Part shown: one piece after another, positions 27,946 through 38,702 of the stretch
Position numbering within the stretch: position 1 is the first letter of the stretch
How the letters are laid out: every line of letters starts with the position of its first letter
Source of the DNA: Myxococcales bacterium
Lineage (GTDB): Bacteria > Myxococcota_A > Polyangia > Polyangiales > JADJMO01
Length of the DNA: 64,000 nucleotides
Direction: 5' to 3'
Assembly (NCBI GenBank): GCA_016709545.1
Contig: JADJMO010000030.1
Coordinates: 58,262-122,261, forward strand
Position numbers and translations under genes: made by a program
Notes under the pieces: generated by a model
The model's input: the letters and a program-made list of their open reading frames with translations, nothing else
Told to the model about the DNA's origin: nothing
Database searches by the model: none

Positions 27946-29505
27946 ATGAGCACTGCCGGGCAGACCACCGAGTCGTTCGTCCAGGACCGCGTCGCGCGCG
28001 CGGGCCTGTACGGCGCGCTGCTCGCGGGGACCGCCCTCGTGTTCAGGCTGTTCGGCGACGCGGCGGCCGGCTTCTGGCCGATGCTGCGCGACCCGTCGAA
28101 GCTGGTGCACGCCGCCGCCGTCGCGTTGCTGTTCGGTCTCTACTTCGTCACGCGCGGGACACAGGCCCGCGGCTCGTCGTTCGTGCGCGGCGCCGAGGCC
28201 GTCGCGTTCCTCGGAGCGGCGGTCCTCCAGGCCATGATGGCGCTCTACATCCCGGTCGACGCACGACCGGACATGATCGTCCTGCTCGCACTGACGCTGC
28301 TGATGCTCACGCGGGCCATCGTGGTGCCGAGCTCGATGCGTCGCACGATCACGCTCACGGCGCTGGCGGGCGTGCCGATCCTGGTCATGTGCGGCATCGC
28401 GGCCAGCAAGGTCGCGCCGAAGCCGACCCTCCCCGCCCCGGTCGCCATCATCGTCGTGTCGTCGGCCATGTGGTGGGCGCTCGTGGTGCTGCTCGCGGCG
28501 CTCGCCACCGAGACCATCTTCGGCCTCCGCCGCGAGGTGCGCGAGGCGCGCCAGCTCGGGCAGTACCAGCTCGTCGAGAAGATCGGCGAGGGCGGCATGG
28601 GCACGGTCTACCGCGCCCACCACGCGCTCCTGCGCCGGCCGACCGCGATCAAGCTGCTCCCGCCCGACCGCAACGGCCCGGAGGACGTGGCGCGCTTCGA
28701 GCGCGAGGTGCAGCTCACCGCGAGCCTGAGCCACCCCAACACGGTCACCATCTTCGACTACGGCCGCACGCCCGACGGCACGTTCTACTACGCGATGGAG
28801 CTGCTCGACGGGCTGAACCTCGAGCAGATCGTCGAGGCGAGCGGCCCGCTCTCGGTGGCGCGCGCCATCCACGTCATGCGGCACGTCGCGGCGGCGCTGG
28901 TCGAGGCCCACGGCGCAGGCCTCGTGCACCGCGACATCAAGCCGGCCAACGTCCTGCTCTGCAAGCAGGGCGGCGCGCTCGACGTGGTGAAGGTGGTCGA
29001 CTTCGGCCTCGTGAAGCGGCTGCACGGCGGCGACGGCGACCCGGCGGCGACCGAGAGCCGCGTCGAGCGCATCACCGGGACGCCGCTCTATCTCTCGCCG
29101 GAGGCGATCGTGAAGCCCACGTCGGTCGGCCCCTCGAGCGATCTCTACGCGCTCGGCGCCATGACCTACTACCTGCTGACGGGCGCACCGCCGTTCCGGG
29201 CGGAGACGGTGGTCGAGCTCTGCGCGGCGCACCTGCACAAGACGCCGGAGCCGCTCGAGAACCGGACGTCGGTCGAGGTCCCGCGGGCGCTCTCGGCGCT
29301 GATCCTCGGATGCCTCGCGAAGTCGATCGCCGACCGGCCCGCGAACGCGAGGGCGCTGGTCGACGCGCTGGCCCCGCTCGCGGCGCAGCACCCGTGGTCG
29401 CAGGACGACGCCGAGCGCGCCGCGGTGACGGGTCGGGCGGACGCGGTGAGCGGGATCCACGGCCGGTCGCCGAACACCGTCACCATCGACCTCGCGCACC
29501 GCTGA
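27946..29505 (+). CDS. Membrane Ser/Thr protein kinase with N-terminal multi-helix domain
   Basis: 519 residues. Residues about 15-200 contain five or six helices (AGLYGALLAGTALVFRLFG, DMIVLLALTLLMLTRAIVV, LVVLLAALATETIFG), an unusual N-terminal membrane module; the kinase domain follows at about 208-470. Seen: IGEGGMGTVYRAH, TAIKLLPP, HRDIKPANVLL, VVDFGLVKRL, LYLSPEAIV and SSDLYALGAMTYYLL. The start is supported by AAAGGG five bases before ATG 27946. Kinases are usually anchored at the C-terminus in myxobacteria, so the N-terminal membrane module may sense envelope state. It sits between the ExbB operon and the TonB receptor operon. Confidence 0.88.
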   Translation: MSTAGQTTESFVQDRVARAGLYGALLAGTALVFRLFGDAAAGFWPMLRDPSKLVHAAAVALLFGLYFVTRGTQARGSSFVRGAEAVAFLGAAVLQAMMALYIPVDARPDMIVLLALTLLMLTRAIVVPSSMRRTITLTALAGVPILVMCGIAASKVAPKPTLPAPVAIIVVSSAMWWALVVLLAALATETIFGLRREVREARQLGQYQLVEKIGEGGMGTVYRAHHALLRRPTAIKLLPPDRNGPEDVARFEREVQLTASLSHPNTVTIFDYGRTPDGTFYYAMELLDGLNLEQIVEASGPLSVARAIHVMRHVAAALVEAHGAGLVHRDIKPANVLLCKQGGALDVVKVVDFGLVKRLHGGDGDPAATESRVERITGTPLYLSPEAIVKPTSVGPSSDLYALGAMTYYLLTGAPPFRAETVVELCAAHLHKTPEPLENRTSVEVPRALSALILGCLAKSIADRPANARALVDALAPLAAQHPWSQDDAERAAVTGRADAVSGIHGRSPNTVTIDLAHR

Positions 29506-29509
29506 ACGG

Positions 29510-29561
29510 TGTCCGCGCGCCGCGGACAGTCGTCCATCCGATGGCGTCCGCGGACTGTCCG
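29510..29561. repeat. TGTCCGCG inverted repeats after kinase gene
   Basis: TGTCCGCG-CGC-CGCGGACA (29510-29528) has perfect 8-bp arms; GTCCGCGGAC (29546-29555) is a 10-bp palindrome; TGTCCG follows at 29556-29561. The first could fold as a stem after the kinase stop, but no T-run follows. The shared core with 27830-27844 favours protein-binding sites upstream of the receptor gene. Confidence 0.4.
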
Positions 29562-29598
29562 CTCGCCGAATTCAGCGCATTTTCCGCGTGATCCGCGT

Positions 29599-29614
29599 TG
29601 GCCCGGTCGCTGCA
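29599..29614 (+). promoter_or_regulatory. Candidate sigma-54 (-24/-12) promoter of receptor operon
   Basis: TGGCCCG-GTCG-CTGCA matches the TGGCACG-N4-TTGCW consensus except for two positions, with the GG and GC doublets exactly 10 bases apart. The predicted start would be about 5 bases before ATG 29630, a very short leader, which weakens the call. The operon encodes an NtrC-type activator with an intact GAFTGA loop, which would fit autoregulation. Confidence 0.3.
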
Positions 29615-29629
29615 GAGCGCGGCGTCACG

Positions 29630-32220
29630 ATGAAGCTCCGCCGCCTGCTCCCCACCCTCTCGTGCTCGCTCGCGTTGCTCGCCCTCGCCGCGCCGAGCTC
29701 CGCGGCGCCCGACGCGCCCGAGTCCAAGCTGGTCGCGCCGAAGATCGTCACCAACGTCGCCGCGCCCTACCCCGCGAGCAAGGTGGGCAGCGGAGAGAAG
29801 GCGACCGTCGGCCTGCTCCTCACCCTCGACGCGACCGGCAAGGTCACCGAGGTGAGCGTGGCGACCTCCGGCGGCGCCGCGTTCGACGACGCGGCCAAGG
29901 AGGCCGCCAAGTCCCTCGTGTTCTCGCCCGCCACCAAGAACGGCGTCGCGATCCCCGCCAAGATCCCCTTCACGTTCAGCTTCGAGGAGCCGGTCGTCGC
30001 GGCCCCGACGCCGGCGCCCGTGAAGCTCGGCGCGCTGCGCGGCGTGGTCGCAGCAAGGGCGACGAGCCGCTCCCGGGCGCGGCCGTCGAGGTGAGCCAGG
30101 GCGGCAAGGTCGTCGCGAAGGCGACCACCACCTTCGACGGCGTGTTCGTCTTCGGTCAGCTCGCGCCCGGCACCTACGCAGTGAAGGTCACCCTCGACGG
30201 GTTCCAGCCGTTCGCCGTCGACGAGACGGTGGCGGCCGGCGAGGAGACGCAGGTCGTCTACCGACCGCAGGTGATCCCGCCCAAGCCGACCGGCGACGAG
30301 CCGATCGAGATCGAGGTGAAGGGCCAGAAGCCCCCGCGCGAGGTCACCCGCCACGTGCTCGAGGCCGCCGAGCTCAAGAAGATCCCGGGCACCAACGGCG
30401 ACGCGATCCGCGCCATCGAGAACCTCCCCGGCGTCGCGCGCCCGCCGAGCGTGCAGGGCCTCCTCATCGTCCGCGGGTCGGCGCCGTTCGACACCGGCAT
30501 CTTCATCGACGGCACGCAGATCCCCATCGCCTACCACTTCGGGGGGCTCGTCTCGGTGGTGCCGAGCGAGGTGCTCGAGCGCATCGAGTTCTACCCGGGC
30601 AACTACGGCGTGCAGTTCGGGCGCGGCATGGGCGGCGTGGTCGACATCGGCCTGCGCTCGCCGAAGAAGGACGGCTTCCACGGCCTCCTCCAGGTGGACC
30701 TGCTCGACGGGCGCGCCATGATCGAGGGGCCGATCGGCACCCGCACGCGCTTCCTCGCCGCCGCGCGCCGGTCGTGGGTCGACGCCTGGCTCAAGCCCGT
30801 GCTCGAGAGCACCGGCACCGGCGTCTCGACGGCCCCGGTCTACTACGACGCGCAGGTCATCCTCGAGCACGACGTGACGGACCAGACCACCGCGCGGTTC
30901 GCGTTCTTCGGGGCCAAGGATCGGCTCGCCATCACGCTCAACGCCCCAGACCCGAACGACCCGGGGGGGGGCGATCTCGGGGTGAGCCTGTGGTTCTGGT
31001 ACCTGCAGGGCCGGGTGCAGTCGAAGCTGCCGGGCGGCCACCGCTGGACCACCACGATCAGCTACGGCGCCGACGCGCAGGACGTCCAGTTCGCGAGCAA
31101 CTACCTGCGCATCACCACGTACCCGCTCACGCTGCGCACCGACTTCCGCGCCAAGCTCGCCGACTCGGCCTCGGCGGTGTTCGGCATCGACACCCAGTGG
31201 TCCAACGCCGACATCCAGCTCAAGGTGCCCCCCATCCAGCGCGAGGGAGAGGCGCCCTCGCCGTTCTTCTCCCGGCCGCCCTCGGTCTTCGACTTCAACG
31301 CCAAGCTGTTCCGCCCCGGCGCCTACGCCCTGCTCGACTGGCGTCCGCTGGAGGACCTCACCCTGCTCCCTGGCGTGCGCGTGGACTACGCGAAGGACAC
31401 CGCCGAGTGGAACGTCTCCCCGCGCATCGCCGGCCGGTGGAACGTGACCAAGCACCCACGGACCACGATCAAGGGCGGCACCGGCGTGTTCTACCAGCCG
31501 CCGCAGCCGAACGAGAGCATCCCCCCCTACGGCACCGTCGGCCTCGGCAACAACCGCTCGGTCCACTACAGCCTCGGCTTCGAGCGTGAGTTCGGGCGGC
31601 ACGTCGAGCTCTCGGTCGAGGGCTTCTACAAGGACCTGAGGAACCTCGTGGTCCAGAGCGACGCCGCCGCCAGCACCCAGAGCGGTGCGAGCTGGGCCAA
31701 CACCGGGTCGGGTCGCGTGGCGGGCGCCGAGTTCCTGCTCCGCTACAAGAACGACGGCAAGTTCTTCGGCTGGATCGCCTACACGCTCAGCAAGAGCCAG
31801 CGCCGCGATGCGCCCGGCGAACCATTGCGCGATTTCCAGTACGATCAGACGCACATCCTGTCGGTGCTCGCGAGCTACCAGCTCGGCAACGGCTGGCAGG
31901 TCGGCGGCCGGTTCCGGTACGTGACCGGGAGTCCATACACTCCTTATACAGGTGGCGTCGGCGACTACGACGCGGGGGCGTACGCGGCGATCCCCGGGGC
32001 GCTCTACTCCGCGCGCGACGGCGCGTTCCACCGCCTCGACCTGCGCGTCGACAAGACCTGGAAGTTCCCCGGCTGGCAGCTCGGCGCCTACCTCGACATC
32101 CAGAACGTCTACAACCGGCGCAACCCGGAAGGCCAGCAGTACAACTTCAACTACAGCAAGAGCCAGGCGGTCGCCGGGCTCCCCATCCTCCCGATTGTCG
32201 GTCTGCGAGGTGAGCTATGA
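29630..32220 (+). CDS. TonB-dependent receptor with N-terminal TonB-type and carboxypeptidase-like domains, one frameshift
   Basis: About 862 residues after repair. Signal peptide MKLRRLLPTLSCSLALLALA, then a TonB C-terminal-like domain (ATVGLLLTLDATGKVTEVSV, KSLVFSPATKNG). Near 30048 one base is missing (GALRGVV-...-SKGDEPLPG); a carboxypeptidase-regulatory-like domain (TTTFDGVFVFGQLAPGTYAV), plug (IENLPGVARPPSVQGLLIVR, IFIDGTQIPIAYHF) and 22-strand-type barrel follow, with C-terminal LPIVGLRGEL. The TonB-type domain has no membrane anchor, so it cannot transduce energy by itself. Substrate unknown. The stop overlaps the lipoprotein start (ATGA), heading a receptor-lipoprotein-regulator-kinase operon. 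Confidence 0.85.
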
Positions 32221-33140
32221 AACGATTGTTCGACTGGGTCCTCGCCGTCCTGACGGCCCCCATGTTCGTCGGCTGCGGCGCCGACTTCGACCCTGGCTCG
32301 CGCGTCGTCGGCACCCGCGTGGTCGCCGTGGTCGTCGACCAGCCCTACGCCCACCCCGGGGAGACGGTGAAGGTGGACGCGCAGGCCCTCGACACGCTCG
32401 GGCGGCCCCTCGAGTGGGGGTTCGTCACCTGCTTCGCCCCGCGCGCCACGACGCCGTTCGCGTGCTTCCAGAAGATCGCCGAGGACGCCGCGGGCGGCAC
32501 CCTGCCCGCGCTGACGATCGGGCCGAGCAACACCTACTCGTACACGGTCCCGGCCGACGCGCTCGCGCGGCTCCCGGTGGAGGCGCGCCCGTCCGCCTAC
32601 GTCGGGGTCCTCATCGTGACCTGCCCCGGCAAGATCCAGCCCGGGGACACCCAGGGCCTCCCGCTCGCCTGCGTGGCCGACGGCCGCGCGCTGCGCCTCG
32701 ACGAGTTCGAGGTGGGCGTGAAGCGCGTGTTCCTCCGCGAGAAGGACCGCAACCAGAACCCGGTCATCGCCAAGGTGAACTGGGACGGCGTCGAGTGGCC
32801 CGAGGGCGAGGTCAAGGAGGTCTCGCCCTGCGGCAGCAGCACCGAGAACCGCTACGACCGCTGCGACGGCGGTGAGAAGCACGTGGTCGCCGCGATCCTG
32901 GGCGCGGGTGTCCGGGAGACGGGGACCGACGAGCTCGGCAACCCGTTCACCGAGGACGTCGCCATCCAGCACTACGCCACCGAGGGCCTGTTCGAGTACG
33001 ACGCGCGCATCGGCGACCGCCCCGAGACCGGGTGGGTGGCCCGCGCCGGCGCCTCGGGCAAGACGGTGACGCTCTGGTTCGTCGCGCGCGACAACCGGGG
33101 TGGCGTCGGTTGGACGTCACGCCGCGTGAAGGTTCGCTAG
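32217..33140 (+). CDS. Receptor-associated lipoprotein, unknown family
   Basis: 307 residues. Starts MKRLFDWVLAVLTAPM with lipobox FVGC. The mature part looks all-beta with Ig-like strands (RVVAVVVDQPYAHPGETVKV, near the start, resembles domains in other myxobacterial surface lipoproteins) and four or more cysteines. Overlap with the TonB receptor stop suggests it is a partner, perhaps a SusD-like surface subunit in role, although no SusD sequence motifs are seen. The response regulator begins 14 bases after its stop. Confidence 0.75.
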   Translation: MKRLFDWVLAVLTAPMFVGCGADFDPGSRVVGTRVVAVVVDQPYAHPGETVKVDAQALDTLGRPLEWGFVTCFAPRATTPFACFQKIAEDAAGGTLPALTIGPSNTYSYTVPADALARLPVEARPSAYVGVLIVTCPGKIQPGDTQGLPLACVADGRALRLDEFEVGVKRVFLREKDRNQNPVIAKVNWDGVEWPEGEVKEVSPCGSSTENRYDRCDGGEKHVVAAILGAGVRETGTDELGNPFTEDVAIQHYATEGLFEYDARIGDRPETGWVARAGASGKTVTLWFVARDNRGGVGWTSRRVKVR

Positions 33141-33154
33141 CCTCGGGCAGCGCC

Positions 33155-34557
<1,403 letters not shown>

Positions 34558-34561
<4 letters not shown>

Positions 34562-35724
34562 CCCTGCTCGACGCAGCCCTCGGCGGCGCGCTGCTCCTCT
34601 GCCTCCTGTGGCTCTTGCAGCAGCGCCAGGCGCTCGCGCGCGTCGAGCGGGCGAGGGACCGCGTCGAGGGCCGCCTCGACCAGGCCGAGCGCTCGCTGCG
34701 CGAGGGCGACGATCTGCTGCGGGCGCTCGGCGATCACGCGCCGATGGCGATGGTCATCTACACCGAGGAGGGCGCGCTCGCGTACACCAACGTGGAGGCG
34801 CGCGAGCTGTTCTTCGAGGGGCGAGAGCCGCCCGCGGGCACCCAGTTCCTGAGCCTGCTCGAGGGCGGGCCCGAGACCCTGCGACGCGCCGTGGTGGGCG
34901 AGCGGGACGAGCTCTTCACGGTGGACGAGGCCGGAGAGCGCGAGATCTACCACGTGGGCAAGCGACACTTCCGCAGCGGGCAGGGCAAGCTGCTGACGCT
35001 GCTGATGGTCAAGCGGCTCACCCACGAGCTCGGGCGGCAGGAGCTCGAGGCCTGGAAGCGGATCATCCGGGTGATGGCGCACGAGATCGGCAACTCGCTC
35101 GCGCCGGTGTCCTCGCTGGTGCACTCCGCGCGGGTGCTCACGCGCGGCAAGGACGACAGCGGCAAGCTCGAGCGCATCTTCGAGACGATCGCCGAGCGCG
35201 CCGAACACCTGCGCTCGTTCTTCGAGCGCTACGCGACCCTCGCGCGCCTCCCCGAGCCGCGCAAGCGGGCGGTGGAGCTCGGCGCGTTCCTCGCCAAGGT
35301 CGGCGCGATGTTCCCGCACGTGGCCGTCACCGCCGGCTCCGGGGAGGCGCACTTCGATCCGGCGCAGCTCGAGCAGGTGCTGATCAACCTGCTCAAGAAC
35401 GCGGCCGAGGCCGGCGGCGACGCCGAGGCCATCGAGCTCGAAGGCGCGATCGACCCCGACGGCAGCGTGCGCCTCGTCGTGCGCGACCGCGGCCAGGGGC
35501 TGTCGAGCGAGGTGATGGGGAGCGCGTTCGTGCCGTTCTACTCCACCAAGGAGAAGGGCTCGGGGCTCGGGCTGCCGCTCTGTCGAGAGATCGTCGAGGC
35601 GCACGGCGGCCGGCTGCGGCTGCAGAACCGCGCCGGCGGCGGCGCCGAGATCGTCGTGCGGCTGCCGGCGCGCGACACCACGGGCGACGACTTCCGCGTG
35701 AAGCTCACGCTCACCCGCGGCTGA
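34558..35724 (+). CDS. NtrY-like sensor histidine kinase
   Basis: 388 residues. One N-terminal helix (LLDAALGGALLLCLLWLL), coiled coil, PAS-like domain (NVEARELFFEGREPPAG), DHp region VMAHEIGNSLAPVSSLVHSA with the phosphorylated His, and ATPase boxes: LLKNAAEAGG (N), VRDRGQGL (G1), FYSTKEKGSGLGLPLCREI (F/G2). It has almost no periplasmic part, so the signal is probably cytoplasmic or membrane-derived. GTG 34558 overlaps the stop of its cognate regulator. Intact, unlike the related pair at 21143-23956. Confidence 0.92.
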
Positions 35725-35794
35725 GGGCACGCGCGGCGGACGGCCCCCATGCTAGGGTCCCGCCCGGGCGTTCGTCGCGCGCCTGGAGGATTGC

Positions 35795-36178
35795 ATGTTT
35801 CACCGTCACAACGAGGGCGCCGAACGGATGCGCCAGCGCAAAGAGGCCGAGGATCAAGCGCCCCGCCTCTCCGATTCGTGTCCCACCCTGCAGACGCTCC
35901 GGCTCCAGCTGCGGTTCCGTCGCGGTGAGACGCGCATCGAGGATTCGGCCCACGTGAAGATCGTCGTGGTCGCCCGCGCCCCCGCCATGTTCTTCGTGCC
36001 CTGCGCCGACAAGGAGTGCCGCGAGGGCGGTCACGACATCACGAGCATGGTGATGGACGGCCTGCGCCGGAAGCAGACCACGGTCACCGGCGAAGACGCC
36101 TGCCACGGCACGCTCGGGTCGGCCCAGAGCCGGTGCAGCGGCTCGCTCGAGTTCGTCGCCACCGCGACCTACGGTTGA
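35795..36178 (+). CDS. Conserved-looking small protein of unknown function
   Basis: 127 residues, no signal peptide. After a charged start (MFHRHNEGAERMRQRKEAED) a beta-rich core contains VKIVVVARAPAMFFVPC and four Cys in two pairs (CADKEC, DACHG...SRCSG), which may bind a metal or form disulfides. Codon usage is like neighbouring genes, so it is likely real. An ATG at 35795 with GGAGG nearby (35784-35788) supports the start. Function unknown. Confidence 0.65.
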   Translation: MFHRHNEGAERMRQRKEAEDQAPRLSDSCPTLQTLRLQLRFRRGETRIEDSAHVKIVVVARAPAMFFVPCADKECREGGHDITSMVMDGLRRKQTTVTGEDACHGTLGSAQSRCSGSLEFVATATYG

Positions 36179-36197
36179 TCTCCCGGTCGGCCACGCA

Positions 36198-36368
36198 TCA
36201 ACGCGCGAAGCGCGGCGTCGGAGCCGTGGGGCTCTCCAACGCGTCGACGACCTGGTCGAACGTGCGCGCGTCGAGGACGAGTCGCACGGGAATCGAGGCC
36301 TCGTCGGGAATTGCGTCCTCGTCGGCGGTCACCGAGACGCTCGTCGAAGTCTGCGACGGGTCACTCAT
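36198..36368 (-). CDS. Small hypothetical protein, 56 aa
   Basis: MSDPSQTSTSVSVTADEDAI then a hydrophobic-charged end (SIPVRLVLDARTFDQVVDAL). ATG 36368 is preferred over the longer frame from 36515 because GGGAGAGG lies about eight bases upstream and the longer frame has no ribosome-binding site. No family recognised; could be a chance frame. Confidence 0.35.
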   Translation of the reverse strand: MSDPSQTSTSVSVTADEDAIPDEASIPVRLVLDARTFDQVVDALESPTAPTPRFAR

Positions 36369-36734
36369 CGTTGTCACCTCTCCCAGCCGCAGGAGACTAC
36401 CATCGGCGGAGGAGGGCGCCACGTCCGGTCGGCGTCTCGCGAACAGGTAGGCGTCACTGGCCAGCGCCCAGAGTGTGGTACAGGCGGCGCCCAGCGCCGA
36501 GGGCGGCTTGGGCATCTTGTACGTGTGCGCTCGCCGGTCAGTACCTCGCGAGCCCTTGCGTGATCGCCAACCTTGGCCTCTACGCGTCGCATGAGCGATG
36601 CGAAGGATAGCGCTCGAACATCTGGGGCCAGTCGCGTGGGGAGGCGGGCGGCGAGCCGCTGGCGACGAGTTCCTCGCGTGGTGCGAGCTGCACCGACGGG
36701 CTACCCGCAGGCTGACGTCGGACGGCTCGCGAGC
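36369..36734. other. Gap without a supported gene
   Basis: 366 bases. Minus-strand frames here give Arg/Ala-rich or unrelated translations and lack ribosome-binding sites. An imperfect hairpin, GCGTCGCATGAGCGATGC, lies at about 36584-36601. No clear promoter or RNA was identified. Confidence 0.4.
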
Positions 36735-37133
36735 TCAGGGAAAGGCGTCGGCTGCCCCTTTGCAGACGCCGGTCGCGCAAAAGGGGGTCGTGCCCGGCGT
36801 GCAAGCTGTACCGTCCGGGGCTTGGCGGTAGTTGGACAAGCTGCTGCAGTCCGGGATTCGGCAGTCGCGGAGATCGTCGGGTTTGTCCGCAGTGTCTGGC
36901 ACGATCGTCACATGTCCCGACTGACAGGCAGGCCTCAGGCAGTTTCCCAACTTGTCGTCTGGCAACACCTGATCAGGCTTCTGCCGCTCACGGCAGACTC
37001 CCGACTCGCAATATCCTTCGGAGCACCAAGCGGAGGTCTTGCAATCAGCGTCGAAGCGACAGCTCCGCTCCGGGGTGGTGGTCGAGCAGCCGACGCAGAC
37101 AAGCAATGCCAGTGCGCTGACTACCGACTTCAT
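36735..37133 (-). CDS. Cys-rich lipoprotein
   Basis: 132 residues; MKSVVSALALLVCVGC has signal and lipobox. The mature part has spaced Cys modules (SCRFDADCKTSAWCSEGYCE, NCLRPACQSG, DCSSLSNYRQ, FCATGVCKG), a type common on the Myxococcota surface. It is closely followed by another Cys-rich lipoprotein of the same orientation (start 38304). G+C and codon usage begin to drop here relative to the rest of the window. Function unknown. Confidence 0.7.
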   Translation of the reverse strand: MKSVVSALALLVCVGCSTTTPERSCRFDADCKTSAWCSEGYCESGVCRERQKPDQVLPDDKLGNCLRPACQSGHVTIVPDTADKPDDLRDCRIPDCSSLSNYRQAPDGTACTPGTTPFCATGVCKGAADAFP

Positions 37134-37272
37134 GACTGCCTCCGTGCGCCTACCGACGGGCCGCGCACCTCAACGTCGGAAGGGGGCGCCCCTTCACCAG
37201 CGCGTGTCCGACGCCAGGCACGGCGGACAGCCAATGTCCACGCAGCATCCGCCTGAATCGAGGGACAGGCAA

Positions 37273-38304
37273 TCAGGGGCATGACAACGGCGAAGCGAAG
37301 CCACACTTGCCGGCGAGGCAGCTTGCGCCAGGTGCGCACTGGTCAGAGGGTGCACAGGCCTCGCCGTCAGCCTTCACCGCCACGCACTTACCGGTGCCAC
37401 CCGTCGGACCCTGGCAGCGGGTGCCGTGGCCACACTTTATCGGAGGGCCGCTGGTGAACCAGGGACAGTCCTCGCCCGCCCCGACGAGCGTCACCTTCTC
37501 GCAGGATCCCGAGGTGCGGTTGCAATCGAGGTCCTGCAGGACGTCGCAGTCCGAGCCCTTCTTGCAAGCTGCGCCGACGCCGCCGGCCTTCACGCATTTG
37601 CCGGCTTTGCAGAGGGTTCCGTTCGTGCAGACCTTCGTGGTGTCGCAGGCCTCGTCGAGACCCACGACGGCGATGCACTGACCCGCACAGACGGCGTCGT
37701 ACGCGCAGAGGGCGGGCGCGCCGCAGCTTGCGCCCGTGCCCACAGGACTCGCGCACGTGCCACACACGGTCTCCGTGGCGCTGCACGCTCGCGACGCGCA
37801 GTCCGCCGCCTGCGCACAGCTGCCGCCGGAGGCTCGCGCAGCGACCACACGGGGCGGGGCGCAGGTCTTGGCCTGGTAGCGATCGTCGCACGTCAAGCTC
37901 GCGTAGCAGGCGAGCTGCGCGTCGATGTCGGAGCGAGAGTAGACGGTTGCTGTCGGTGCCCCCGTCGAGCAGATGAGCGCGAAGCGCGCGCTGCAGGTGG
38001 AGGGATCGGCGAACAGGGTGGCGAGCAACAGCGGCGCACACTTGGCATAGAACGCGCAGTACGCCTCCGCGTAACTCTTGCAGTACTCGGCCAGGGGCAC
38101 GCCAGTTGGGGCGTCGACCGGTGTGTCCGAGCCAGTATCCGCGTCGAGCGAGGCCTCCAGCTTCGCATCTGCCGGCGAGGCGTCGTCCGTGTCGGGCGCG
38201 GCGTCGGCCGGCGCGGCAGGACCGACCTCCGAGCTGGAGCACGCAACCGAAAGGCACCCCGCGATGAGGAGGGCCAGCAACCGAGCGTCGAATGGGGTAT
38301 GCAT
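37273..38304 (-). CDS. Large Cys-rich lipoprotein
   Basis: 343 residues. MHTPFDARLLALLIAGCLSV then lipobox SVAC; an acidic Asp/Ala/Thr linker follows. The body has about 34 cysteines in tandem modules such as CAQAADCASRACSATETVC, CDTTKVCTNGTLCKAGKC and CAPSDQCAPGASCLAGKC (Dickkopf-like spacing). ATG 38304 gives the signal peptide; an upstream extension is unrelated. Related in style to 20410 and 40444. Role unknown; possibly surface adhesion or binding (inference). Confidence 0.75.
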   Translation of the reverse strand: MHTPFDARLLALLIAGCLSVACSSSEVGPAAPADAAPDTDDASPADAKLEASLDADTGSDTPVDAPTGVPLAEYCKSYAEAYCAFYAKCAPLLLATLFADPSTCSARFALICSTGAPTATVYSRSDIDAQLACYASLTCDDRYQAKTCAPPRVVAARASGGSCAQAADCASRACSATETVCGTCASPVGTGASCGAPALCAYDAVCAGQCIAVVGLDEACDTTKVCTNGTLCKAGKCVKAGGVGAACKKGSDCDVLQDLDCNRTSGSCEKVTLVGAGEDCPWFTSGPPIKCGHGTRCQGPTGGTGKCVAVKADGEACAPSDQCAPGASCLAGKCGFASPLSCP

Positions 38305-38405
38305 GCGAACTCTCCCGACAACTTCCGCCGAGTTGCGAAGGCTAGCATGCGGTGAGCGGACCGCACGAGACAACCACACGCACATCGATCGCCGCGGCAT
38401 TCCCT

Positions 38406-38702
38406 CTAACGCAGTTTGCCACCCTTCGCAGCCGGTCGCTCAATTCGCAGTTCCGGTCCAAACCAGCCAGGAATCGAGATGGCACCCTGACGGACGAGCC
38501 CGAAGTCGACGCCACCACCTCGGTTCGGCCCCCCGGGAAGCAGCGGAATTCCGCCGGGGTGAGATGGACCGGTGTCGGGTGGCACGTAAGCGTCTTTGAC
38601 GTCCTTTCCCTTGCACCTCACTTCGTAATACTCACGCAAACCGGCGTCGAGCGCGATTTCGGCTTCGGCGAGGGGCGGAATGGCGAGAGTCAGATAGCGC
38701 AC
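38406..38702 (-). CDS. Last gene of capsid-led operon, unknown
   Basis: 98 residues from GTG 38702. It starts with MRYLTLAIPPLAEAEIALDA and has a Pro/Gly-rich middle (DTGPSHPGGIPLLPGGPNRG). No family recognised and no signal peptide. It overlaps the preceding 585-residue gene by 13 bases, so it is translated from the same message. The base composition is lower in G+C than the window average, like its upstream neighbour. Confidence 0.55.
   Translation of the reverse strand: MRYLTLAIPPLAEAEIALDAGLREYYEVRCKGKDVKDAYVPPDTGPSHPGGIPLLPGGPNRGGGVDFGLVRQGAISIPGWFGPELRIERPAAKGGKLR

Noticed and set aside
29510..29528. Intrinsic terminator after the kinase
   Set aside because: Stem is perfect, but no T-run follows, and the same core recurs upstream of the kinase, favouring protein binding.
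36198..36515. 105-codon version of the small gene
   Set aside because: The N-terminal extension lacks a ribosome-binding site; ATG 36368 has GGGAGAGG upstream.
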